From Cupriavidus alkaliphilus (GTDB lineage: Bacteria; Pseudomonadota; Gammaproteobacteria; Burkholderiales; Burkholderiaceae), in the NCBI RefSeq assembly GCF_900094595.1, contig NZ_FMAD01000001.1, positions 310,001 through 374,000 of the forward strand: a stretch of 64,000 bases of DNA, in the 5' to 3' direction. Every line of letters begins with the position of its first letter. Within the stretch, counting starts at the first letter, position 1. Shown here one piece after another: positions 43,110-53,100 of this stretch. Under the pieces are notes generated by a model. The model did not search any database, was not told the DNA's origin, and saw only the letters and a program-made list of their open reading frames with translations. The position numbers and the translations under genes were made by a program.

Positions 43110-44627
43110 ATGCAACCCGACTCTCCGCAATTCCCGCCTGCGGGTGCCCTGCGCGGCACCCTGATGGTCCAGGGCACCACCTCCGATGCCGGCAAGAGCA
43201 CTATCGTCGCCGGCCTGTGCCGGGTGCTGGCGCGCGCCGGCACGCGCGTGGTGCCGTTCAAGCCGCAGAACATGGCGCTCAACAGTGCCGTCACCGCCGA
43301 CGGCGGCGAGATCGGCCGGGCCCAGGCCCTGCAGGCGCAGGCCGCGCGGCTGGCGCCGCACACCGACATGAACCCCGTGCTGCTCAAGCCCAGCAGCGAC
43401 ACCGGCGCCCAGATCATCATCCACGGCCGCGCGCGGCTGGACCTGGACGCGCGCGCCTACCACGCCTACAAGCCGCAGGCGATGCAGGCGGTGCTGGCCT
43501 CGCACGCGCGCCTGGCGCAGGCCCATGAGGTGGTGCTGGTGGAGGGCGCCGGCAGTCCGGCCGAGGTCAACCTGCGCGAGCGCGACATCGCCAACATGGG
43601 GTTTGCCGAGCAGGTCGACTGCCCGGTGGTGCTGGTCGCCGACATCGACCGCGGCGGTGTGTTCGCGCACCTGGTGGGCACGCTCGACTGCCTGTCCGAG
43701 AGCGAGCGCGCGCGCGTGACCGGCTTCATCATCAACCGCTTCCGCGGCGATATCGGGCTGCTGGAGCCGGGACTGGACTGGCTGGTGGCGCGTACCGGCA
43801 AGCCGGTGTTCGGCGTGCTGCCGTACCTGCACGGCCTGCACCTGGATGCCGAGGACGCCATCATCGGCGCGCAGGCCGATGCCGGCCAGGGCGCGCAGCG
43901 CCTGCGCGTGATCGTGCCGGTGCTGCCGCGCATCTCCAACCATACCGACTTCGACGCGCTGCGCGCGCACCCGCAGGTGGACCTGCAGTTTGTCGGCCCG
44001 GGCCGGCCGGTCCCGCCGGCCGACCTGGTGGTGCTGCCGGGCAGCAAGAACGTGCGCGGCGACCTGGACTTCCTGCGCGCCCAGGGCTGGGACGCGGCGC
44101 TGGCGCGCCACCTGCGCTACGGCGGCAAGCTGATCGGGATCTGCGGCGGCATGCAGATGCTGGGGCGGCAGGTGCACGATCCCGATGGCCGCGAAGGCCC
44201 CGCCGGCAGCAGCGCGGGGCTGGGCTGGCTCGATTTCGAAACCACGCTGGCGGCGGACAAGCAGCTGCGCCAGGTGCGCGGCCGGCTCGCGCCGGAGACG
44301 GCCGACGCGCCGGTGCGCGGCTACGAGATCCACCTCGGCGTCACCACCGGCAAGGGCCTGGAGCGGCCCGCCGCGTGGCTGGACCGCGGCGACGGCACCA
44401 TGCGGCCGGACGGGGCGCGCTCGGCCGACGGGCAGGTGCTGGCCACCTATGTGCACGGGCTGTTCGACGATCCCGCCGGCTGCCAGGCGCTGCTGCGGTG
44501 GGCCGGGCTGGAGCAGGCGCAGGCGGTCGATCTCGACGCGCTGCGCGAAGCGTCGATCGAGCGCCTGGCCGACACCATGGCCGCGCACCTGGACCTGGCG
44601 GCACTGCTGGCGCCGTTGCAGCGCTGA
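43110..44627 (+). CDS. cobQ: cobyric acid synthase (glutamine-hydrolysing)
   Basis: A 505-residue amidotransferase that amidates four side chains of adenosylcobyrinic acid a,c-diamide. The N-terminal ATPase domain has [19 protein letters not shown] in pieces and [11 protein letters not shown]. The C-terminal glutaminase domain has the catalytic Cys in [12 protein letters not shown] and His in [10 protein letters not shown]. An in-frame ATG at 43164 (LMVQG) is an alternative start closer to the P-loop. The promoter geometry favours 43110 as a leaderless start. It is transcribed away from cobU and is not part of the riboswitch operon. Confidence 0.94.
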   Translation: MQPDSPQFPPAGALRGTLMVQGTTSDAGKSTIVAGLCRVLARAGTRVVPFKPQNMALNSAVTADGGEIGRAQALQAQAARLAPHTDMNPVLLKPSSDTGAQIIIHGRARLDLDARAYHAYKPQAMQAVLASHARLAQAHEVVLVEGAGSPAEVNLRERDIANMGFAEQVDCPVVLVADIDRGGVFAHLVGTLDCLSESERARVTGFIINRFRGDIGLLEPGLDWLVARTGKPVFGVLPYLHGLHLDAEDAIIGAQADAGQGAQRLRVIVPVLPRISNHTDFDALRAHPQVDLQFVGPGRPVPPADLVVLPGSKNVRGDLDFLRAQGWDAALARHLRYGGKLIGICGGMQMLGRQVHDPDGREGPAGSSAGLGWLDFETTLAADKQLRQVRGRLAPETADAPVRGYEIHLGVTTGKGLERPAAWLDRGDGTMRPDGARSADGQVLATYVHGLFDDPAGCQALLRWAGLEQAQAVDLDALREASIERLADTMAAHLDLAALLAPLQR

Positions 44628-44691
44628 CGTTGCCGCACTGGCCTTGCCGCACGGTGGTCCCCCGCGCTGCAACGGCAGTGCCAAGGGGCCC

Positions 44692-44700
44692 TGCTAGAAT
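44692..44700 (+). promoter_or_regulatory. extended -10 promoter of the PepSY gene
   Basis: TGCTAGAAT (TG-n-TAGAAT, five of six -10 matches) lies 65 bases after cobQ. Transcription would begin near 44707, about 86 nt before the PepSY ATG. Confidence 0.5.
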
Positions 44701-44792
44701 CGCGAATCCTTCGCATTCGCACCGCGGCCCGGCATGGCTTTTACGCCATATTCCGCGCCTTGCAGCGTCCGCTCAACGTACTTCACCCCGTC

Positions 44793-45986
44793 ATGGTCAC
44801 CGGCCGCCTGCGCGTCGTCCTCGTCAAGCTGCATCGTTATATCGGCCTGAGTCTCGGCCTGCTGTTCGTCCTGATGGGGCTGACCGGCATGACCATCGCC
44901 TGGCGCGATGAACTGGACGCCTGGCTCAACCCCGACCTGCTGGTGGCCTCCGCGCCGATGACGGCGCCGGTCACTCCGGACACGGTCCAGGCCGTCACCG
45001 AGCGGCTCGCGGCGCCGCCCTACGGCAAGCCCAACCTGCTGATGCTGCCGACCCATGCCGACGGCGTCTTTATCGCCTGGTATCCGGTCAAGGGGCCGGG
45101 CGGGGTGGTGCCGGGGCGCTCGCGCCAGGTGATGGTCGACCCGCTCACGCTGGAAGTGAAGGGCGAGCGCGTCTGGGGCGAGCCCGGGCTGTCGCGCCGG
45201 TTGCTGCTGCCCACGCTGTTCCACCTGCACCGCTACCTGCTGTCGGGCGATACCGGCAAGACCATCACCGGCGTGGCCGGCATGCTGCTGTTGCTGACCA
45301 CGCTGGTCGGGGTGGCGGCGTGGTGGCCCAAGATGAAGCTGCGCTCGGTGATGCAGGCGTTCCGCATCACGCATGGCGGCTCCTGGTCGCGTTTCAACTA
45401 TTCGCTGCACCGTGCCGGCGGCATCCTGGCCGCGCCGGTGCTGGCCGTCATCGCGTTTTCCGGCTGGTACCTGAACCTGCCCAAGTGGGTGACGCCGATC
45501 GTGGCGGGCGTGATGACGGTGACGCCGCCCGCCAGGCACGTCTCGGCGCCGGCGCCGGCCGGGGCGCGGCCGCTGGAGGCGGGCGAGATCATGGCCGCGG
45601 CGCAGGCGCAGTACCCGCAGGCGCAGGTCACCCGCATCGGCTTTCCGCGCAAGCCCGGCGATGCCTTCGAGATCCGGCTGTGCCAGCCCGGCGAGGTGCG
45701 CCAGCATACCGGCGCGACGCGGCTCTGGCTCGATGCCTGGACCGGCGCGCCCCTGGGCGTGCGCGACCCGCAGCAGGCGCCCGCCGGCGACACGCTGCTG
45801 AACTGGCAGTTTCCGCTGCATACCGGCGAGGCCTTCGGCCTGCCGGGGCGGATCTTCATCACGCTGTTCGGGCTGGCGCCGCTGGGGTTTGCCGTGACCG
45901 GCACGCTGATCTGGTGGAAGCGGCGGCGCGGCCACCAGCGCCACGTGGTGAAGAGCGCGCAGCGCGCCGGCATGCGGCGGGCATGA
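44793..45986 (+). CDS. PepSY-associated transmembrane protein
   Basis: A 397-residue inner-membrane protein of the PepSY_TM family. A basic N-terminus and KLHRYIGLSLGLLFVLMGLTG give the first helix (about 12-32). Further helices lie near 150-190 (GVAGMLLLLTTLVGVAAWWP) and 200-225, with a last one near 355-380 followed by the RRRGHQRHVVK tail. Conserved His residues in the helices (LHRYIG, FHLHRYLL, NYSLHRAGG) fit haem or metal binding. Relatives act as ferric-siderophore or flavin-linked reductases. The frame reaches a TTG 33 bases upstream; ATG 44793 is preferred. It is probably not part of cobalamin synthesis. Confidence 0.87.
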   Translation: MVTGRLRVVLVKLHRYIGLSLGLLFVLMGLTGMTIAWRDELDAWLNPDLLVASAPMTAPVTPDTVQAVTERLAAPPYGKPNLLMLPTHADGVFIAWYPVKGPGGVVPGRSRQVMVDPLTLEVKGERVWGEPGLSRRLLLPTLFHLHRYLLSGDTGKTITGVAGMLLLLTTLVGVAAWWPKMKLRSVMQAFRITHGGSWSRFNYSLHRAGGILAAPVLAVIAFSGWYLNLPKWVTPIVAGVMTVTPPARHVSAPAPAGARPLEAGEIMAAAQAQYPQAQVTRIGFPRKPGDAFEIRLCQPGEVRQHTGATRLWLDAWTGAPLGVRDPQQAPAGDTLLNWQFPLHTGEAFGLPGRIFITLFGLAPLGFAVTGTLIWWKRRRGHQRHVVKSAQRAGMRRA

Positions 45987-46016
45987 AAAAAGGCAGGCCG
46001 CAGGGCCTGCCTTTGT
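45987..46016. terminator. bidirectional rho-independent terminator
   Basis: An 8-9 bp stem AGGCAGGCC / GGCCTGCCT lies directly after the PepSY stop, with A and T runs on either side. It also serves panC, which ends at 46041 on the opposite strand. Confidence 0.85.
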
Positions 46017-46040
46017 CTTTGGCGGACGCGGATGCGTCGC

Positions 46041-47027
<987 letters not shown>

Positions 47028-47921
47028 TCAGCTGGGGCTGTACGCCAATCGCACATAAATCGGCGCGAACGGCTCGGCCTGGGTGATCTCCACCAGCGAT
47101 TCGCGCGACAGCTCCAGCATGGCGATGAAGTTCACCACCACCACCGGCACGCCCTTGCCGGAGCGCACCGCGTCCTCGAACAGCTCCGAGAACTCCATGA
47201 AGCGCGCATGCTGCAGCCGGCGCAGGATCTGGCTCATATGCTCGCGCACCGACAGCTCCTCGCGCGAGATCTTGTGGTGCTGGTTGAGCTTGGCGCGCTT
47301 GAGCACGTCGGCCCAGGCCGCCTGCAGGTCGACGGTTTCGACGTCGGGAAAGCGCGGTGCCAGGCTCTGCTCGATATAGACCTGCGAGCGCAGGAAGTCG
47401 CGGCCCAGCTGCGGCACCGTATCCAGGCGCTGCGCGGCCAGCTTCATCTGCTCGTACTCCAGCAGGCGACGCACCAGTTCGGCGCGCGGGTCCTCGGCTT
47501 CCTCGTCGCTGTCGGCCTTCTTGACCGGCAGCAGCATGCGCGACTTGATCTCGATCAGCATCGCCGCCATCAGCAGGTATTCCGCCGCCAGCTCGAGGTT
47601 GGTCTTGCGGATCTGCTCGATATACGACAGGTACTGCCTCGTCACCTGCGACATCGGGATGTCGAGGACGTTGAAGTTCTGCTTGCGGATCAGGTACAGC
47701 AGCAGGTCCAGCGGGCCCTCGAAGGCTTCGAGGAAGATCTCGAGCGCGTCCGGCGGGATGTAGAGGTCCTGCGGCAGCTTGAACAGCGGCTCGCCGTACA
47801 GGCGCGCGAACGCCATCCCGTCGACCATGTCGGCGGGGCCGGCCGGGCCCGCGGCGGCAGCGGGCGCCACGGCGGGCAGCTCCACGGGCAGCGGCAGCTT
47901 GTCCTGGTCGCCTGCGCTCAT
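47028..47921 (-). CDS. scpA: segregation and condensation protein A
   Basis: A 297-residue kleisin that bridges the SMC heads. An Ala/Pro/Gly-rich N-terminal stretch (about 10-30) precedes the family start FEGPLDLLLYLIRKQNFNVLDIPMSQVTRQYL in pieces, LAAEYLLMAAMLIEIKSRMLLP and a C-terminal winged helix (TSREELSVREHMSQIL-like region). scpB is not adjacent in the window. It follows the DUF3460 gene on the same strand with a 34-base gap. Confidence 0.93.
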   Translation of the reverse strand: MSAGDQDKLPLPVELPAVAPAAAAGPAGPADMVDGMAFARLYGEPLFKLPQDLYIPPDALEIFLEAFEGPLDLLLYLIRKQNFNVLDIPMSQVTRQYLSYIEQIRKTNLELAAEYLLMAAMLIEIKSRMLLPVKKADSDEEAEDPRAELVRRLLEYEQMKLAAQRLDTVPQLGRDFLRSQVYIEQSLAPRFPDVETVDLQAAWADVLKRAKLNQHHKISREELSVREHMSQILRRLQHARFMEFSELFEDAVRSGKGVPVVVVNFIAMLELSRESLVEITQAEPFAPIYVRLAYSPS

Positions 47922-47955
47922 GGTGCGGTCGGCTCGGGCTCGGGGGCGGCGGGGA

Positions 47956-48147
47956 TCAGTTGTCCTGCGAGTAGACGTAGGGCTTCTGCGCCACGCGCGA
48001 AGCCTGGGCGCGGGCGCGCTCTTCGAGGTCGATCGGTGCCTTGTCCCACAGCAGGGCGCGGCCGTCGCGCTGCTCGGCCTCCAGCGTCGGGCGCTCTTGC
48101 TTGAGCTGCTTCAGGAACTGGGTGATATCGGATTCGTAGAGGGCCAT
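47956..48147 (-). CDS. DUF3460 family small protein
   Basis: A 63-residue charged protein, MALYESDITQFLKQLK... ending VAQKPYVYSQDN. The pattern (ALYESDITQFL near the start, RDGRALLWDK, and a terminal PYVY-) is a beta-proteobacterial family of unknown function. It is soluble, without Cys or membrane helix. ATG 48147 is chosen; the frame is open 21 bases further. Its place just upstream of scpA suggests co-expression with chromosome-segregation functions, which is inference. Confidence 0.85.
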   Translation of the reverse strand: MALYESDITQFLKQLKQERPTLEAEQRDGRALLWDKAPIDLEERARAQASRVAQKPYVYSQDN

Positions 48148-48198
48148 GTTCAACCGGGGTGCACCCATGCGGGCGCCAGATAGGTACAGTGGGCCATG

Positions 48199-48204
48199 AT
48201 TTTA
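48199..48204 (-). promoter_or_regulatory. candidate -10 of the DUF3460-scpA unit
   Basis: TAAAAT on the minus strand (five of six matches) would start transcription near 48192, some 45 nt ahead of the DUF3460 ATG. No clear -35. Confidence 0.35.
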
Positions 48205-48336
48205 CAGTATCGGCCCCCCGGGATGCACGCCAGACCGTAGCCGGGGGCCGCGCGGGCACCGCAACGCGTGGGAAAGTTCCGGGCGTGTGGCCGGGTGTGG
48301 TCAAATACCGACTTTGTATGTGTGGACAATAGGGCG

Positions 48337-50148
48337 ATGCCGCAAGACACCGCTAACACCGCTGACTCGGCTGGCCGTGCCGCCAGGCGCCTCGCCGCGC
48401 GCGCACCGGGCGTGCTCGGGGCGCTGGTGCTTGCACTTGCCGCAGGTGCGGGCCAGGCCGCCTACAAGGTCGAGGTCGAAGCGCCCAAGCCGATCCGCGA
48501 GATACTCGAGGAGCACCTCGACCTGGCCCGCTACAAGGACCGCACCGACCTGTCGCCCGACCAGTTCGACTACATGGTCGAGACCGTCGGCGAGCAGGTG
48601 CGGGCCTTCACCTCCACCGAAGGCTATTTCGACCCGACCACTACCACCCGCGTCGAGGGCGAGGGCGACAAGCGCGTGGTCCATGTGATGGTGGACCCCG
48701 GCGCGCGCACGCTGATCCGCAACGTCGACCTGCAGGTGACCGGCCCGGCGGCGACCCAGTCGCCCGAGCAGGTGGCGGAGATGAAGGCCAAGTGGGGCCT
48801 GCCCGCGGGCGAGCCGTTCCGCCAGGACGACTGGGACAAGGCCAAGGAAGACGCGCTGGTGACGCTGCAGAGCCACACCTACTATGGCGCGCGGCTGGCC
48901 GCGTCGCAGGCGCGGGTCGAGCCGGACGAGCTGCGCGCGGACCTGTCGGCGCACTATGTCAGCGGCCCGGCCTACCGCCTGGGCGCGCTCAAGGTCACCG
49001 GCACGCGCCGCTACCCGGAACAGATCGTCTACAACGTCAACCCGCTCAACGAGGGCGAGCCGTACCGGGTGGAGCGGCTGCTGGAGCTGCAGCGCGCGAT
49101 CCAGAACCAGCCGTATTTCTCCAACGTGCAGGTCGACCTGGAGCCGCCGCCGGATGCCGAGCAGGCGCCGGATGGGGTGGTCACCGCGCCGGTGTCGGTG
49201 CGCGTGCGCGAGTATCCGGTGCACCGGCTCAACAGCGGTGTCGGCTTTACCACCGATACCGGGGCGCAGGTCGAAGGACGCTATTCCTACTACAACCTGT
49301 TCAACCGCGCCTGGACCTTCGATTCGCAGGCGCGCATCGAGCAGAAGCGTTCCTACCTGTTCGCCGAGGCGGCGATGCCGCCCTCGCGCGGGGCCTACCG
49401 CAACAGCGTCTACAGCAGCTACGAGCGCACCATCGACATCGAGAACACCGACACCACCAGCCTGCGCGCGGGCCTGAAGCGCGCGCGCTCGCGCGAGAAG
49501 TACGACGTCGCGATGTCGCTTGATTTCTACTACGACAAGCTGCTGCCCGCGGGCCAGGCCAGCCAGATCAGCAAGGCGCTGGTGCCGGCCTTTGCCTGGA
49601 CCCGGCGCGATGTCGACAACCCGGTGTTCCCGCGCCGCGGCAACGTCATCAACACCCAGATCGGGGTGGCCGCCAAGAACCTGCTCAGCGATGCCACCTT
49701 CCTGCGCCTGTACGGCCGGATCCGCCAGTACGTGCCGGTGGGCAAGCGCGACCTGGTGGTGGCGCGGCTGGAGCTGGGCGCCGACCTTACCGGCGACAGC
49801 GCCAGCCAGATCCCGGCGACGTTGCGCTTCCGCGCCGGCGGCACCGACTCGATCCGCGGCTACAGCTACCAGTCGATCGGCACGCCCAGCGGCGCCAGCG
49901 TGCTGCCGGCCAAGTACCTGGCCACCGGCAGCCTGGAGTACCAGTACTGGTTCAAGCCGGACTGGGGCGTGGCCGTGTTCTGGGACGCCGGCACCGCCGC
50001 CGACAACCTGCGCGGCGTGACCATCTACAACGGCGTGGGTGTGGGCGTGCGCTGGCGCACGCCGGTGGGCCCGCTGCAGCTCGACGTGGGCTACGGCATC
50101 CAGGAGCAGCAGTTCCGGCCGCACATCTCGCTGGGGGTGGCGTTCTGA
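48337..50148 (+). CDS. tamA: translocation and assembly module protein TamA (Omp85 family)
   Basis: A 603-residue outer-membrane protein. The signal sequence (basic RAARRLAARAPG, then a Leu/Ala core) ends near GAGQA (about 45). Three POTRA-type domains follow to about 300, then a 16-strand Omp85 barrel with FRAGGTDSIRGYSYQSIG (the loop-6 RGY motif) and a terminal Phe (HISLGVAF). TamA works with inner-membrane-anchored TamB in outer-membrane protein insertion and lipid transport. ATG 48337 gives the proper signal peptide. The stop overlaps the tamB start by one base (TGATG). Confidence 0.93.
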   Translation: MPQDTANTADSAGRAARRLAARAPGVLGALVLALAAGAGQAAYKVEVEAPKPIREILEEHLDLARYKDRTDLSPDQFDYMVETVGEQVRAFTSTEGYFDPTTTTRVEGEGDKRVVHVMVDPGARTLIRNVDLQVTGPAATQSPEQVAEMKAKWGLPAGEPFRQDDWDKAKEDALVTLQSHTYYGARLAASQARVEPDELRADLSAHYVSGPAYRLGALKVTGTRRYPEQIVYNVNPLNEGEPYRVERLLELQRAIQNQPYFSNVQVDLEPPPDAEQAPDGVVTAPVSVRVREYPVHRLNSGVGFTTDTGAQVEGRYSYYNLFNRAWTFDSQARIEQKRSYLFAEAAMPPSRGAYRNSVYSSYERTIDIENTDTTSLRAGLKRARSREKYDVAMSLDFYYDKLLPAGQASQISKALVPAFAWTRRDVDNPVFPRRGNVINTQIGVAAKNLLSDATFLRLYGRIRQYVPVGKRDLVVARLELGADLTGDSASQIPATLRFRAGGTDSIRGYSYQSIGTPSGASVLPAKYLATGSLEYQYWFKPDWGVAVFWDAGTAADNLRGVTIYNGVGVGVRWRTPVGPLQLDVGYGIQEQQFRPHISLGVAF

Positions 50149-53100
50149 TGAACGTGCACGACCTGCCTTCCGTGCCCGGCGGCGGCGACGCGCCGCCGCC
50201 TTCCGGTCCGGCGCCACGCAAGCGCCGGCGGCTGTGGCGCGCGCTGGGCTGGCTGGCCGGCATCCTGCTGTTGCTGGTGGTGGTGCTGGCGGCCACCGGC
50301 GTGGCGGCGCTGCGCACCGAAACCGGCACGCGGCACCTGTGGACGCTGGCCACGCGGCTTTCGGCCGGCATGCTCAGCGGGCGCCTGGAAGGCGGCACCG
50401 TGGCGCACGGCCTGCGCCTGCGCGACGTGGTCTTCGAAAGCGGCCAGACGCGCGTGACGGTCGATCGCGTCGACGGCAGCTGGAACCTGAGCTGGCAGCC
50501 GCGGCGGCTGCATGTGCAGTGGCTGCGCATCGGCAAGGCCGAAGTGCGGCTCGGGCCGTCGGAGCCCAGCACGGAACCGATGCAGAAGCCGGCTTCGCTC
50601 GAACTGCCGCTGGCCGTCGATGTCGATGCGCTGACGCTCGAGCGCCTAGCGCTGGTGCAGGGCCCGGCGCCCACGGCCGAGCCGATGGTGTTCAGCAACC
50701 TGTCAGGGGCGCTGCACAGCGACGGCCAGCGCCACCGCGTCAGCGTGGACAAGCTGGAAACGCCTTACGGCAAGCTGGCCGCCAACGCGCAGCTGGGCGC
50801 CGCCGCGCCGTTCGCGCTCAGCGCCGAAGCCTTGCTGGAAAGCAGCTGGCAGGACGAGGCCTTCGCCGTCAACGCCACCGCGAACGGCAATCTCGATGCC
50901 TTGCGCGCCGAGGTGCAGGCCAGCGGCGACCGCATCCACCTGCGTGCCGGCGCCGATCTGACGCCGTTCGGCAAGGTGCCGTTCACGCATCTGCTGGTCG
51001 ACGGCGACCGCATCAACCCGCGCCTGTTCAGCCCGTCGGCGCCGCAGGCCAACCTGACCGTGCATGCCGAGCTGCGGCCGGTGGATGGCGTGGCGGGCGG
51101 CAGCAATGCGGCGGGCGCTTCGGTGCCCGCGGCTTCAGCGCCAGCCGCCTCCGCGCCATCGGCAGCACCGGCCGCCTCTGCCCCCGCAGCCGCGCCCGCG
51201 CCGGCGCCGCTGGCGGTCGCCGGCGAGATCGAGATCCGCAACCTGGAGGCCGGCCCGCTCGACCGGGAGCGGCTGCCGGTGCAGTCGGTGCGCGCCCGCG
51301 TGGAACTGAGCGAGGCGGCGCAGTCGGTGTCGGACCTGCGCGTGGCGCTGGCGGGCAAGGCGGAGATCGCCGGCAGCGGCTCGCTGCGCGGCGGCCGCGG
51401 CGGCTTCGACCTGGACGTGCGCAGGCTGGACCCGGCGGCGCTGCATGGCTCGCTGACCAGCGCCAGCCTGTCTGGCCCGGTGGTGGTCCGCATCGAGCCG
51501 GGCCGCCAGAGCGTGGCGCTGGACCTGTCCGGCGGGCAACTCAAGGTGTTTGCCGACGCCAGCATGGACGCCGAGACCGTGACCCTGGCCGCGCTGCGCG
51601 CCGTGGTCGGCACCGGCCTGCTGACCGCCGAGGGCAAGCTGGGGCTGAAGGACAAGCAGCCGTACAGCTTCAAGGGCAAGCTGTCGGCGTTCGATCCGTC
51701 GCGGCTGGCCAAGGTGGCGGCGGGCCGGATCAATGCGGATTTCACCGCCACCGGCGAACTCGCGCCGCAACTTGGCGTGGCGCTGGACTTCGCCGTGCAT
51801 GAAAGCGAATACGCGGGCCTGCCGATGACCGGCGGCGGCAAGTTGCGCCTGGCGGGCGAGCGGCTGCTGCCGAGCGAGGCCGCGCTCAGCATGGCCGGCA
51901 ACCAGGCCAGCCTGCGCGGCAGCTTCGGCGCGCGCGGCGATGCGCTCAGGCTGGCGGTCGATGCACCGCAGCTCGAGCGGCTGAAGTTCGGCGTGGCCGG
52001 CAAGCTCAAGCTCGACGCCACCATCACCGGCACGCTGAAGAAGCCCGAGGTGGTGGCCGACTACAACGCGCAAACGCTGGAAATGGGGCCGCACAAGCTG
52101 GCCAGCGCCAGCGGCCGCGCCGAAATCCGCGGCGGGCTCGACGGCCCGCTGTCGGTGCAGCTGGCGGCGCGCGGCTACCGCGGCCCGCACGCCAGCCTGA
52201 GCACGCTCGACGCCACCCTCAACGGTACCCAGGCCAACCACGGCTTCGACGTCAAGGCGGCCGGCAGCCTGAACCAGCGCCCGCTGCAGCTGGCGCTGGC
52301 GGGGCAGGGCGCGTGGCGCGGCCAGGAGGGCTGGAACGGCACCATCCGCACGCTGGAAGAGCGCGGCACCGTCAACCTGCGCCTGGCCGCGCCGGCGCAG
52401 CTGCTGGTGGCCGACCAGCGCGTGCGCCTGGGCGCGACGCGCCTGCTGCTGGACCGCGCCACGCTGGCGATCGACAGCCTGGACTGGGACCACGGCCGCA
52501 TCCGCAGCGCGGGCAGCCTCGACGGCCTGCAGGTGGGGCGCGTGCTGGAGCTGATGGAAACCATCACCGGCGAGCGCCCGCCGGTGCGTTCCGACCTGGT
52601 CATCGACGGCCGCTGGAACGTGGCCCTGGCCGAGACCGCCACCGGCTTTGCGGAAGTGCGCCGGCGCAGTGGCGACCTCTCGGTCAACGCGGGCCGGGGC
52701 TTCACCACGCTCGGCCTGGGCGAGACCAGCCTGCGCGCCGACGCCGGCGGCAACCGCATCGCGCTGCGCGGCGGCATGGTGTCGGGCCGCATCGGCAAGG
52801 TGGTGGTCGATGCCTCGGCCGGCCTGGTGCAGGAGCAGGGGCTGCAGACCGTGGGTCCGGCCTCGACGCTGGGCGGCACCGTCACCGTCGACGTGCCGCG
52901 GCTGAAGTCGCTGGAGGCGCTGACCGGCCCGCAGTACGCCTTCGACGGCCGCCTGGCCGCGGCGATGCGATTGGCCGGCACGGTGGCGGCGCCGCTGCTG
53001 ACCGGCACCATCAATGGCGACAACCTCGCGGTGACGCTGTACGACCAGGGCCTGCGCCTGACCGACGGCACCGTGCGCGTGGTGCTGGACCAGAACACGG

